Part shown: piece by piece, positions 15,201-23,128 of the stretch | How the letters are laid out: every line of letters begins with the position of its first letter | How positions within the stretch are numbered: position 1 is the first letter of the stretch | Assembly: GCA_964531525.1 (NCBI GenBank) | Contig: CAZHDF010000020.1 | Location: forward strand, 1-31,294 | Length of the DNA stretch: 31,294 nt | Direction of reading: 5' to 3' | Origin: CAYYWV01 sp964531525 | GTDB taxonomy: Bacteria; Pseudomonadota; Alphaproteobacteria; JAAXGF01 | Notes under the pieces: model-generated | The model's database searches: none | Told to the model about the DNA's origin: nothing | Seen by the model: only the letters and a program-made list of their open reading frames with translations | Made by a program: the position numbers and the translations under genes

Positions 15201-17072
15201 ATGTTCGCGCCCGAAACCGGCCGACCCGCGTTTCACGCCCCGAAATCGGCGGCGGCGGCGCGCTTGCGTCCGGAAGGACTGATCTGGATGATCGCCGCCG
15301 TTCTGCTGGTGATCGGCTTCGGCGGGTCGTCGCTGGTCGATACCATGCAGAACGACGACCTGATGCGGCTGGTCGAGGTGCGCGACCTGGTCGACGGCGC
15401 GTCCTGGTTCGACCTCACCCAAAAGCGTCTCGACCCGCCCGAGGGCACGCCCATGCACTGGTCGCGGCTGGCCGATCTGCCGGTCGCCGTGCCGCTCTTC
15501 CTGCTGCAACCGTTCGTTGGCCGGGCGAGCGCGGAAACCCTCGCCCTCACCATCGCGCCGCTGGCGCTGTTGCTTCTCGCCGTGATCGCCGTCGCGGCGA
15601 TCGCCGGACGGCTGAGCGAAAGCGCCTGGGCGCGCCCGGTCGCCGCCGTCGCGATGCTCTCGGCCACGCCCGTGCTCACGCGGTTCATGCCCGGGCGGAT
15701 CGACCACCACGGTCTTCAGATCGCGCTCGCGCTCGCGATGCTCGCGCTGGTGGTCGCCGCCATCGCCCGCCGCGCAGCCGCCGGAGCCGGAATGCCCGCC
15801 GCAGGCGCGGGCATGCTCGGCGGCCTCTCGCTCGCCGTCGGGCTCGAAAGCCTGCCCTACCTGCTCGCCGGGGCGGCGAGCCTGGGGCTCGCCTGGGTCG
15901 TCCTCGGCCGGCGGTTACGCGAGGCGCTGCTCGCCTTCGGCGCGGCGCTCGCGGCCACGCCCGCGATCCTGTTCCTCGCCACCACCCCGCCCGCCGCCTA
16001 TCTCGCGCCCGCCTGCGACGCGCTCTCGATCGTTTACGTCGGCGCGGCGCTCGCGGGCGGCGCGGGGCTGGCCGTCCTCGCCCTCGCCACGCCGCTTCTC
16101 GCCACATCGCTGCTCGCCACCCCGACGCGGCGGCTGGGCGCGGCGCTCGCGGTCGCGGCGCTCGCCGGCGCGGTTCCGATGCTCGCCTACCCCCAATGCC
16201 TCGATGGCCCCTACGGCGCGGTCGATCCGATTCTCGCGCGGGTCTGGCTCGACAACATCCGCGAGGTTCGGTCGATCCCGGCGGTCTGGGCGGAGGCGCC
16301 CGACACCGTCGCGGCAATCCTGGTCTTTCCACTCATGGGGTTGATCGCGAGCGTCGCCGCCTTCGCGGCCCATGGCGGCGAACGCCGACGCGGCTGGGGC
16401 GCGGTGGCGGTTTTCCTGCTCACCGCCCTCGCCGTGACCTGGTGGCAGATCCGGGGCGCCTCCTTCGCCAACGCCTTCGCCGCGCCCGGGGTCGCCTGGG
16501 CGCTCGTTCAAGGGGCGCGCCGCGCGAGCGCCCTCGGTTCGCGTCCCCTTCGGATCGTCCTGCTGATCGGCCTTCCCGTGGTCGGCAACGGCCTGTTCCC
16601 GCCGACCCTGGGGGCGCGGCTTCTGGCCGCGCCGGGCGCGCGGGCGGCGGCGCTCGCAACCGTCGCCGAGGAAGCGGCCTGCCGAAGCCCGGCGACGCTG
16701 GCGCCGCTCGCCCGGCGCGCGGCCGGAGTCGCGCTCGGGCCGATCGACCTCGGCCCCGCGCTTCTCGCCCGCACCCCCCACGCGGTGCTGGCCGCGCCCT
16801 ACCACCGCAACACGCGCGGCAACCGGGACGCGGTGCGCGCCTGGATGGGCGACGACGCCACCGCGCGCGCGATCGCGCGACGGCGCGAGGTCGATTATTT
16901 CGTCCTCTGCCCGGCGCTCCCCGAGCCCCGGGTCTATCTCGAAAACGCCCCCGACGGGCTGATGGCGCGGCTGCTCGCGGGCCGGACGCCCGACTGGCTG
17001 TCCCCGGTCGCGCTGCCGCCGGGGAACCCCTTGCGCCTTTACCGAGTGAACCCGGCGAGGGCCGATAACTAA
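15201..17072 (+). CDS. Polytopic GT-C-like membrane protein
   Basis: 623 residues. After a ~28-residue cytosolic lead there are about 11-12 hydrophobic helices (first at ~28-45, IWMIAAVLLVIGFGGSSLV) up to ~470, followed by a soluble C-terminal domain. The first loop carries MQNDDLMRLVEVRDLVDGASWFD up to its limit, and PEGTPMHWSRLADLP; an acidic pair in the first loop plus MHWSR is typical of GT-C type glycosyltransferase-like proteins of alphaproteobacteria. GRIDHHGLQ follows at ~172. The lipid-linked sugar donor and acceptor are unknown. The start has a weak AGGCTCGAG upstream, and 68 bp separate it from the deiminase gene. The stop overlaps the convergent hydroxypyruvate isomerase gene by 4 bp. 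Confidence 0.7.
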   Translation: MFAPETGRPAFHAPKSAAAARLRPEGLIWMIAAVLLVIGFGGSSLVDTMQNDDLMRLVEVRDLVDGASWFDLTQKRLDPPEGTPMHWSRLADLPVAVPLFLLQPFVGRASAETLALTIAPLALLLLAVIAVAAIAGRLSESAWARPVAAVAMLSATPVLTRFMPGRIDHHGLQIALALAMLALVVAAIARRAAAGAGMPAAGAGMLGGLSLAVGLESLPYLLAGAASLGLAWVVLGRRLREALLAFGAALAATPAILFLATTPPAAYLAPACDALSIVYVGAALAGGAGLAVLALATPLLATSLLATPTRRLGAALAVAALAGAVPMLAYPQCLDGPYGAVDPILARVWLDNIREVRSIPAVWAEAPDTVAAILVFPLMGLIASVAAFAAHGGERRRGWGAVAVFLLTALAVTWWQIRGASFANAFAAPGVAWALVQGARRASALGSRPLRIVLLIGLPVVGNGLFPPTLGARLLAAPGARAAALATVAEEAACRSPATLAPLARRAAGVALGPIDLGPALLARTPHAVLAAPYHRNTRGNRDAVRAWMGDDATARAIARRREVDYFVLCPALPEPRVYLENAPDGLMARLLAGRTPDWLSPVALPPGNPLRLYRVNPARADN

Positions 17073-17854
17073 CGCGTCGCCGCGTAAGGCGCGAACCAGC
17101 CGAGCCCGGCCTCGGTGCCCGCCGCGGGGACGTACTCGCAGCCGATCCAGCCGTCGTAGCCGATGCGGTCGAGAAAGCCGAACAGGAAGGGATAGTTGAT
17201 CTCGCCGCTGCCGGGCTCGTGGCGCCCCGGGTTATCGGCGATCTGGATATGCGCGATCCGCGCCAGGTTCTCCTCGACGGTTCGGGCGAGGTCTCCTTCC
17301 ATGATCTGCATGTGATAGACGTCGTACTGGAGCCGGAGGTTGTCCGAGCCGACCGCGTCCATGATCGCGAGCGCCTGGCGCGTGCCGTGGACGAAGAAGC
17401 CCGGAATATCGCGGGTATTGATCGGCTCCATCAGCAAGCGGATGCCCGCGCGCGCGAGCGCCTCGGCGGCGAAGCGCAGATTGTCGATCAGCGTCGCGCG
17501 CAGCCGGTCCGGATCAACGCCCTCGGGGGCGATCCCGGCCAGGCAGTTGAGCTGCTTGCAGCCGAGCGCGGTGGCGAAGTCGATCGCGCGGCCGACGCCG
17601 TCCTGGAACTCGCCGACCCGGTCGGGCAGGCAGGCGATCCCGCGCTCGCCCGCGCCCCAGTCGCCGGCGGGCAGGTTGTGGAGCGCCTGGACCAAGCCGT
17701 GGGCCTCGAGCCGCTCGGCCAAAACCCCCTTGTCGAAGTCGTAGGGGAAGAGATACTCGACCCCGCGAAAGCCGGCCCGGGCCGCCGCCTCGAAGCGGTC
17801 GAGAAAATCATGCTCCCGGAACAGCATGGTGAGATTGGCGCAGAATTTCGGCAT
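17069..17854 (-). CDS. hyi: Hydroxypyruvate isomerase family protein
   Basis: 261 residues, starting MPKFCANLTMLF at 17854 behind GGGAGGGGAGG. It is a TIM barrel of the AP-endonuclease-2 type: FLDRFEAAARAGFRGVEYLFPY, ALHNLPAGDWGAGERGIAC, LNCLAGIAPEGV, LLMEPINTRDIPGFF (metal Glu), LQYDVYHMQIMEGDL and HIQIADNPGRHEPGSGEINY; these are the signature segments of Hyi and related 2-oxo-tetronate isomerases. It interconverts hydroxypyruvate and tartronate semialdehyde. As last gene of the allantoin operon it would handle glyoxylate-derived C3 units, but glyoxylate carboligase (gcl) and the reductase glxR are not in the window. OtnI, a paralogue, is less likely in this context. Confidence 0.9.
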   Translation of the reverse strand: MPKFCANLTMLFREHDFLDRFEAAARAGFRGVEYLFPYDFDKGVLAERLEAHGLVQALHNLPAGDWGAGERGIACLPDRVGEFQDGVGRAIDFATALGCKQLNCLAGIAPEGVDPDRLRATLIDNLRFAAEALARAGIRLLMEPINTRDIPGFFVHGTRQALAIMDAVGSDNLRLQYDVYHMQIMEGDLARTVEENLARIAHIQIADNPGRHEPGSGEINYPFLFGFLDRIGYDGWIGCEYVPAAGTEAGLGWFAPYAATR

Positions 17855-17892
17855 TTTCGGGCCTCCCCTCCCGATGTCGGTCCGCCGCGGAA

Positions 17893-18414
17893 TCACCCCT
17901 CGACGACGAGCGGTTCCGGCAGATGATCGAGGCGATAGATATCGCAATTTTCGTCGCCCGTCTCGTCCCCGGCTTCGTCCCCGGCCCCCCGGTCGATGAC
18001 CAGGAACTCGGCCCCCTCCGCCAGCGCGATCAGCGGATGGTGCCAGACCCCGCGCCGGAGGTTCACGCCCTGGCGCCCGTCGGTCCGAAAGACGCGGACG
18101 CTTTCCGCGCGTGGCGTCTCGCCCGGCGGGGCGACCGCCACCAGGAAGGGCTCGGAGCCCAGGGGAACGAAGGCCTGGCTCGACAGCGGGTGGCGTTCGA
18201 GCAGCCGAAGCGCGAGCGGCAGCGCCCAGGCGCGACTGCGGAACAGGCTGACCAAGGGCCGCCCGCCCGCCTCGGTCAGATCGAGCGCCGCGAGATCGTG
18301 AAAGCGCGTGCACATGCCGTCGTTGATCTCGATCCGCCGCGCGCCCTCGGCCTCGATCACGTCGCCGAAGGGGACGAAGGCCGCCTTGGTCAGCGGCGCG
18401 GGGCGGAGAATCAC
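17893..18414 (-). CDS. allA: Ureidoglycolate lyase
   Basis: 173 residues, GTG start at 18414 overlapping the allantoicase stop (GTGA), so translation is probably coupled. Family pieces: PLTKAAFVPFGDVIE at the N-terminus, RIEINDGMCTRFHDLA, SLFRSRAWALPLALRLLERHPLSSQAF cut here at its QAF, FLVAVAP and GVWHHPLIAL, a cupin-like fold with the conserved HP...SQAF and WHHPL motifs. It splits ureidoglycolate into glyoxylate and urea, the last step of the allantoate branch started by allantoicase. The C-terminal tail has a DEAGDETGDE acidic repeat before NCDIYRL, an insertion that I do not know from other members. Confidence 0.92.
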   Translation of the reverse strand: MILRPAPLTKAAFVPFGDVIEAEGARRIEINDGMCTRFHDLAALDLTEAGGRPLVSLFRSRAWALPLALRLLERHPLSSQAFVPLGSEPFLVAVAPPGETPRAESVRVFRTDGRQGVNLRRGVWHHPLIALAEGAEFLVIDRGAGDEAGDETGDENCDIYRLDHLPEPLVVEG

Positions 18415-19430
18415 GGCGCGGGGTCCCGGGCGAGGCGGCCGAAGATTCGCAACCGGCTGATCCCGCCGTCGGGAAAGATGTTCAGTTTGACGTGGCTGAC
18501 CGCGCTCGCAGCGCGGATCGCCGCGCCCTCGAAAACATGGATGCGGTCGGCCTTGAGCTTTTGCGGGGCCATGATCTCGTCCCAGAACAGCGCCTGGGCG
18601 ATCACGGATTCGTCGGTGCCCTCGTCGACCGACGCCGCCTGCAACGAGCAGCGGTCGGGGTAGTTGCCCTTGAAATGCGCGGTGTCGACCTCGACCCGCT
18701 CGATCAGGCCCGGCGCGCCCAGCTTGACGATGATCCAGTCGTTGCCGGGCTCGCGGCGGCGGCGCGTTTCCCAGCCGTCGCCCATGTTCCGCCCGCGCCC
18801 CTCGGTCAAAATCGCCCAGGCGTCGCCGTAATGGGCGTCGTTGTAGCCGACGATCCGTCCACCGTTGGCGATCGACGACAGCTCGACGACCGTGTCCGCG
18901 TCCCAGTCCGACCAGTCGCGGACCGGCTCGCCGTAGACGCGCAGCCGCGCCACCCCGCCGTCGGGATAGATATGCAGCCGCAGATGGTTGTAGACGCCCG
19001 GGTCCGCCACCGCGATCAGGTGACGCGAATCGCCCGCGAGCGGCGTCGCCGGCACGATCTCGGTCCAGGCGGCGGCGTCGCCCGGCGCGCCGTCGGACAG
19101 GCAGGCCTCGATCGAGGCGGCGGGCGGAAAGTTGCCGGTAAAATGGCTGGTGTCGATATCGACCGCCCGGATCACCCCGGCCACGCCCAGGCGGACGAGG
19201 CAATGGTCGTGCCCCCCGCCGCGCCGGCGCCGGGTCTCCCAGCCATCCATCCACTTGCCGTGATCGTCGAACTTGTCGGCGATGAAGACCGGCGGCGCGT
19301 CGGCGAGCATGCGCGCGGCGGGGGCGAAGAACTCGTCGGTCGCGGCCAGCGCCTCGGCCCCCAGCCGGGGCGAGGCGAGATTGACGGCGTTGCGCGCCAG
19401 CGCCGCGAGCGCGTCGTCCTTGGTCGTCAT
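18411..19430 (-). CDS. alc: Allantoicase
   Basis: 339 residues starting MTTKDDALAALARN at 19430, overlapping the puuE stop by ATGA. The protein is two tandem copies of the allantoicase jelly-roll domain: copy one has DGWETRRRRGGGHDHCLVRLG and VDIDTSHFTGNFPP, copy two has DGWETRRRREPGNDWIIVKLG and VEVDTAHFKGNYPD (quoted in parts). Each ends in a strand set with IYPDGGVARLRVYG or IFPDGGISRLRIFG. It hydrolyses allantoate to (S)-ureidoglycolate and urea in the cytosol. Its position between puuE and allA matches the pathway order exactly. Length and domain count are typical and no key segment looks broken. Confidence 0.95.
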   Translation of the reverse strand: MTTKDDALAALARNAVNLASPRLGAEALAATDEFFAPAARMLADAPPVFIADKFDDHGKWMDGWETRRRRGGGHDHCLVRLGVAGVIRAVDIDTSHFTGNFPPAASIEACLSDGAPGDAAAWTEIVPATPLAGDSRHLIAVADPGVYNHLRLHIYPDGGVARLRVYGEPVRDWSDWDADTVVELSSIANGGRIVGYNDAHYGDAWAILTEGRGRNMGDGWETRRRREPGNDWIIVKLGAPGLIERVEVDTAHFKGNYPDRCSLQAASVDEGTDESVIAQALFWDEIMAPQKLKADRIHVFEGAAIRAASAVSHVKLNIFPDGGISRLRIFGRLARDPAP

Positions 19431-20347
19431 CCGGAGCTCCCGTCGAAGGGGTGGCGGTCGCGCCAATGGCGCGCGATATCGACGCGGCGGCAGAACCACA
19501 CGTCGCCGTGCCCGAGCGCGTAATCGAGGAACCGTTCGAGCGCCGCGATCCGCCCGGGCCGCCCGACCAGGCGGCAGTGCAGGCCAACCGACATCATGCG
19601 CGGGGTTTGCGCGCCCTCGGCGTAGAGGGTGTCGAAGCTGTCCTTGAGGTAGGCGAAATACTGATCGCCCGAATTGAACCCCTGCGGCGTCGCGAAGCGC
19701 ATGTCGTTGACGTCGAGCGTATAGGGCACGACCAGATGCGGCTTGCCGTCGACCCGCGCCCAGTAGGGCAGATCGTCGTTGTAGGCGTCGGCGTCGTAGA
19801 GAAAGCCGCCCGCCTCGACGACCAGCCGGCGCGTGTTGGGGCCGTTGCGCCCGGTGTACCAGCCGAGCGGGCGCGCGCCGGTCAGGCGGGCGATGATCTC
19901 GATCGCCTTTTCGACATGGGCGCGCTCGACCACCTCGGGAACGTCGCGGTAGTCGATCCAACGATAGCCGTGGCTCGCGATCTCATGGCCCGCCGCCATC
20001 GCCGCCTCGGCCACCGCCGGGTTGCGTTCGAGCGCCATGGCGACGGCGAACAGCGTGAGCGGAACGCGCTTGCGCGCGAACAGGTCCAGCAATCGCCAGA
20101 CGCCGACCCGGCTGCCGTACTCGTAAATCGATTCCATGTTGAGATGGCGTTGCCCGGGCCAGGGTTCGGCGCCGACGATCTCGGAGAGAAAGGCCTCCGA
20201 CGCCGCGTCGCCGTGGAGAACGCAGTTCTCCCCGCCTTCCTCGTAGTTGAGGACGAACTGCACCGCCAGGCGCGCGCCGCCGGGCCAGTCCGCCCGGGGC
20301 GGATGCGCGCCGTAGCCGATCAGATCGCGTGGGTAGGCGCTCTCCAT
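19427..20347 (-). CDS. puuE: Allantoinase PuuE (polysaccharide-deacetylase-like)
   Basis: 306 residues from the ATG at 20347; a GTG directly before it (20350) is equally possible, with AAGGA upstream. The sequence is diagnostic: YPRDLIGYG, ARLAVQFVLNYEEGGE, NCVLHGD, MESIYEYGSRVGVWRLL, ASHGYRWIDY, WYTGRNGPNTRRL, YDADAYNDDLPYW and DVNDMRFATPQGFNSGDQ. PuuE is a metal-independent enzyme of the NodB fold that opens allantoin to allantoate, unrelated to the AllB/dihydroorotase type. It is the first gene of puuE-alc-allA-hyi. Uricase and the HIU/OHCU enzymes that often accompany PuuE are not present here. Confidence 0.95.
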   Translation of the reverse strand: MESAYPRDLIGYGAHPPRADWPGGARLAVQFVLNYEEGGENCVLHGDAASEAFLSEIVGAEPWPGQRHLNMESIYEYGSRVGVWRLLDLFARKRVPLTLFAVAMALERNPAVAEAAMAAGHEIASHGYRWIDYRDVPEVVERAHVEKAIEIIARLTGARPLGWYTGRNGPNTRRLVVEAGGFLYDADAYNDDLPYWARVDGKPHLVVPYTLDVNDMRFATPQGFNSGDQYFAYLKDSFDTLYAEGAQTPRMMSVGLHCRLVGRPGRIAALERFLDYALGHGDVWFCRRVDIARHWRDRHPFDGSSG

Positions 20348-20379
20348 CACCGGTCCCGTCCTTACTCGGTCCGGCCCGT

Positions 20380-20408
20380 ACTGTAGGCGGCCATGTACAC
20401 AATATCAA
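20380..20408 (-). promoter_or_regulatory. Sigma70-like promoter of the allantoin operon
   Basis: On the minus strand: TTGATA (20408-20403), exactly 17 bp, TACAGT (20385-20380). Transcription would start near 20373, about 25 nt before puuE. Confidence 0.6.
20393..20403. promoter_or_regulatory. Operator-like ATTGTGTACAT in the puuE promoter spacer
   Basis: The imperfect palindrome (ATGTACACAAT on the plus strand) resembles TTGTATACAA-type sites of GntR/FCD regulators and lies between -35 and -10, where binding would repress. The adjacent divergent GntR gene is the natural candidate. Confidence 0.35.
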
Positions 20409-20488
20409 AGACTCTTCCCGTCCCCGTTTGCGCCGAATCTCCCGGGTGAAACAGCGATAGCCGCGAGGAACCCGCGTCATTGGCGGTG

Positions 20489-20504
20489 GGATTGTTTGCA
20501 ATCC
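20489..20504. promoter_or_regulatory. Inverted repeat GGATTG-TTTG-CAATCC upstream of gntR
   Basis: A perfect 6-bp inverted repeat with 4-bp spacer, 71 bp before the regulator start, in the 224-bp intergenic region shared with puuE. It may be an autoregulatory operator. It differs from the puuE spacer palindrome, so both cannot be assumed to bind the same protein. Confidence 0.35.
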
Positions 20505-20574
20505 GTGCTACCGTTACCCTCGGGTCGACGTTCGGAAACGGGACGCTTCGAAGACAGAACAGGGGGACAGCCGC

Positions 20575-21315
20575 ATGACGAGATCGCGGGCCGGGGCCGA
20601 CGGCCCCTTGGCGAGGCTCGACCGCGCGCGCAAGCGGCCGCGCGGGCTTTCCGACGACGACATTCTCGGCATCCTGTACCGGGCGATCCTCGAGCAAAGC
20701 CTGACGCCGGGCACCAAGCTCGGCGAGGAGGCCTTGTGCGAGATCTTCGACGTCAGCCGCGCGCGCGTCCGCCGCGTTCTCCTGTCGCTCGCCAACCGGA
20801 ACGTGGTCGAGCTGCATCCCAACCGGGGGGCCTTCGTCGCCCGCCCCTCGCCCCGCGAGGCGCGCCATATCTTCGAGGGCCGTCGGACGATCGAGACGAC
20901 CATCGTCCGACGCGCCGCCGAGCGCATCACCGACAAGGACGTGATGCGCCTGCGAGCGCATGTCGATCAGGAGGAAAAGGCGCGGCGCAAGGGCGACCGG
21001 CGCGCGGCGGTCAAGCTGTCGGGGGACTTTCACCTGCTTCTCGCCGCGATCGCGCAAAACGGCGTGCTCGAGCAGTTCCTGGCCAACCTCATCTCGCGCA
21101 CCTCGCTGATCATCGCCCTTTACGGAACCGGCGCGACGATCAACTGCGCCTTCGACGAGCATCGGGAGATCGTCGATGCGCTGGCCGCGCGCGACGCGAC
21201 GCGCGCCGCGGCCCTGACCGAGGCGCATCTCCTCCATATCGAGACCGAGCTCCGCCTCGGCGAGGAGGACCCGGCCGAGCCCGATCTCAAATCGATCCTC
21301 GGGAATTATCTTTGA
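20575..21315 (+). CDS. GntR family (FCD) transcriptional regulator, probable allantoin regulator
   Basis: 246 residues; ATG at 20575 with AGGGGGAC upstream. N-terminal winged helix at ~27-90: DDDILGILYRAILEQSLTPGTKLGEEAL, with the recognition helix SRARVRRVLLSLAN and the wing NRGAFVARPS (parts). The all-helical FCD ligand domain covers ~95-230: ARHIFEGRRTIETTIVRRAAER, the metal-ligand region DFHLLLAAIAQN and FDEHREIVDALAARD, with Asp and His residues at the expected places. Such regulators bind small carboxylates and usually repress. It is divergent from puuE, so an allantoin-pathway intermediate or glyoxylate is a reasonable inducer. It overlaps the convergent NnrS gene by 10 bp at the stop. 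Confidence 0.92.
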   Translation: MTRSRAGADGPLARLDRARKRPRGLSDDDILGILYRAILEQSLTPGTKLGEEALCEIFDVSRARVRRVLLSLANRNVVELHPNRGAFVARPSPREARHIFEGRRTIETTIVRRAAERITDKDVMRLRAHVDQEEKARRKGDRRAAVKLSGDFHLLLAAIAQNGVLEQFLANLISRTSLIIALYGTGATINCAFDEHREIVDALAARDATRAAALTEAHLLHIETELRLGEEDPAEPDLKSILGNYL

Positions 21316-22532
21316 GTCCGGTAAGCCGATAAATCGACCCGCCGGGAGACGAGCAGCCGCCCGTAACGGACGACGAAAATCCCGAATGCCGCGCTCCACG
21401 AAAGCGCCGAGGCTTGCAGCAACGAAAGATAGGCGTCGGCCGCGAACGGCGCGAGGACGCGGAGCACCGCCGCCAGGCTCGCGAGGGCGTAGAGGGCGGC
21501 GGTCCAGCGGTCCGCCGTCGGGGGCCGCCCCGCATAGCTCAGGATCGTGCGGGTCATCACCGCGAGGGTCATGGTTCCCATCGCGCCGGCGGTCAGGGCG
21601 TGAACCCCCGCCGAGGACGGCAGACCGGGCAGAACCGCGCCGAGGCCGACGAGCAGAAGCCCCAGCGACATCCAAAGAAACCCCAGGTGGAGGCTCCAGA
21701 CCAGGGGCTCCGCGACCGTGCGCGCGCCCCGCCAGCGCGCGACCCGGACGAGGTTGGCCAACCCGGCGGAGAGCAGGCCGACGCCGACGACCGGGTTCTC
21801 GGGCGCGACCGTCCAGGCCGCCAGCGCGGCCAGCGTCAGCCCCAGACAGAAGCGGTCGAACCGCCCGAGGGGCGCGGGCATGCGCGCCGCGCCGCGCTTG
21901 GCAAGCCAATTCCGGGTGAAGCTCGGAACGATCCGGCCACCGACCAGGCCGATCAGGAAAACGACGATGGCGATGCCCAGACGCAGGCCGATCTCGCCGC
22001 TTTGCGCCAGGCCCAGGGCGTCCAGATGGGTCAGCAGGTTCGCCAGACCCAGCCCGCCGAAGGCGGCCGCCATCGGCAGATTGCGCCAGTTCCGGCCAGA
22101 GACGATCTCGTACAGGATCGCGACCAGAAGAATGGCCGGGAACGACAAATCGAGCAGCATCGCGCCGGTCGCGCCGATTGTCGCCGAAAAGGCGACCGCG
22201 ACGCGGCCGATCCCCCAGATCGCGAACAGCGCGGCCAAGGGCCACCCCTGAAGCGGCATCCGGCCGGTCCAGTTGGGAATCGCGGTCAGCAGATAGCCCG
22301 CGACCGATGCCGTCACGAATCCGAAAAGCATCTCGTGGGCATGCCAAGTCACGGGGTCGAACGCCGTCGGGATCGAAAGGACGCCATCAAAGGCGAACAG
22401 CCAGAGCGCGCCGGCAATCAGGGACCAAAGCCCCGCGCCGAGAAAGAACGGCCGAAACCCCTGGCGGAAAAGCGCCGGCCCGGCGAAGGGCCGGTAACGC
22501 GGAATGCCGCCCGGCCGGGATACGCCCGACAT
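21306..22532 (-). CDS. nnrS: NnrS family membrane protein
   Basis: 408 residues; ATG at 22532 shares a base with the upstream stop (TGATG), which implies coupled translation. About 12 membrane helices. Family marks: FRQGFRPFFLGAGLWSLIA near the N-terminus, WHAHEMLFGFVTASVAGYLLTA (His cluster), PNWTGRMPLQGWPL, GGRIVPSFTRNWL, and HALTAGAMGTMTLAVMTR with SYAGRP. NnrS is a haem- and copper-containing inner-membrane protein linked to relief of nitric oxide or nitrosative stress. No nitrite or NO reductase gene is near, so its link here is to the small protein encoded just before it and perhaps to the guanidino operon upstream. Confidence 0.92.
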   Translation of the reverse strand: MSGVSRPGGIPRYRPFAGPALFRQGFRPFFLGAGLWSLIAGALWLFAFDGVLSIPTAFDPVTWHAHEMLFGFVTASVAGYLLTAIPNWTGRMPLQGWPLAALFAIWGIGRVAVAFSATIGATGAMLLDLSFPAILLVAILYEIVSGRNWRNLPMAAAFGGLGLANLLTHLDALGLAQSGEIGLRLGIAIVVFLIGLVGGRIVPSFTRNWLAKRGAARMPAPLGRFDRFCLGLTLAALAAWTVAPENPVVGVGLLSAGLANLVRVARWRGARTVAEPLVWSLHLGFLWMSLGLLLVGLGAVLPGLPSSAGVHALTAGAMGTMTLAVMTRTILSYAGRPPTADRWTAALYALASLAAVLRVLAPFAADAYLSLLQASALSWSAAFGIFVVRYGRLLVSRRVDLSAYRTQR

Positions 22533-23023
22533 CAACCTTGGGGCCGCCGGCGGCGCGCGATCCGCCGCTCGTAAACCGCGAGCATCTCGCACAAGCGCCG
22601 ATGAATGCCGTCGTCGGCGGTTCGGGGTAGGATTTCGCGGATCTTCCCGGCGAGCCGCTCGCGGGCGCGGTCGAGCGCATTGCTCTTTTCATCGAGCGCC
22701 CCAGCGGCCCGTGTCCTTGCGGGCACCGTTTCGCCCCCGACGTCCGGCATCCCTTTCAGACGGGCGATATCGCGGGCGAGCAGCGCGCAAAGGCGCGCCT
22801 CGTCCCCGGCGATCTCCGCGAGCGCGCGAGCCTCGTCGAGAAGCGCGCCGAGCCGCGCGGCCAGCTCGTCCCGGTCGAAATAGCCGAGATAGGCGGCGTC
22901 GAGCTCGTGCATGAAGCAGGGCGGCGAGGCGAACGACGAGCGGGCGTTGGGGCCCTCCTCCGCGTCCCGGTTCGCCCGGTTGGCCGCCGGGGTCGTGTCC
23001 TCGTCCTTCGGAGGCCGTGTCAT
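22532..23023 (-). CDS. Small protein with SPPCFMHELD motif, translationally coupled to nnrS
   Basis: 163 residues from ATG 23023, chosen because GGGAG lies ~10 bp upstream; the ATG at 23083 has no SD. A disordered charged N-terminus (~1-35) precedes FASPPCFMHELDAAYLGYFD (~31-50), then helices rich in Ala/Arg/Glu (ELAARLGALLDEARALAEIA, ARLCALLARDIARLKG) and a basic C-terminus (RRIARRRRPQG). The SPPCxxHExD motif with Cys, His and Glu could bind metal; short SPPC(F/Y)xHE proteins of the DUF6306 type are known to me only as uncharacterised. One-base overlap with nnrS suggests the two act together, perhaps in nitrosative-stress handling; this is an inference. Confidence 0.6.
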   Translation of the reverse strand: MTRPPKDEDTTPAANRANRDAEEGPNARSSFASPPCFMHELDAAYLGYFDRDELAARLGALLDEARALAEIAGDEARLCALLARDIARLKGMPDVGGETVPARTRAAGALDEKSNALDRARERLAGKIREILPRTADDGIHRRLCEMLAVYERRIARRRRPQG

Positions 23024-23128
23024 CCGCGCAAGCTCCCGCCCATCGGCCGGCTCTCGTCCAAGGAGTCTCCGGCCCCGGGGCATGGTACTCGCTTATCCGA
23101 TGCGGGCGTCAAGCCGCGACCGGCGCGG

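Noticed and set aside
20524..20529. GTCGAC as a GntR/FCD operator core before the regulator gene
   Set aside because: It fits the loose family consensus, but a 6-bp palindrome made mostly of G and C is expected by chance in this DNA and has no extended symmetry.
22387..23083. Longer starts for NnrS (22592) and the SPPC-motif protein (23083)
   Set aside because: The extra residues are Arg/Ala-rich without family similarity, and the shorter starts have better ribosome sites or stop-start coupling.
23024..23128. Promoter for the small protein/nnrS pair, from a TTGACG on the minus strand
   Set aside because: TTGACG is a good -35, but the best -10-like hexamer (TACCAT) is 19 bp away and weak, so I did not call it.
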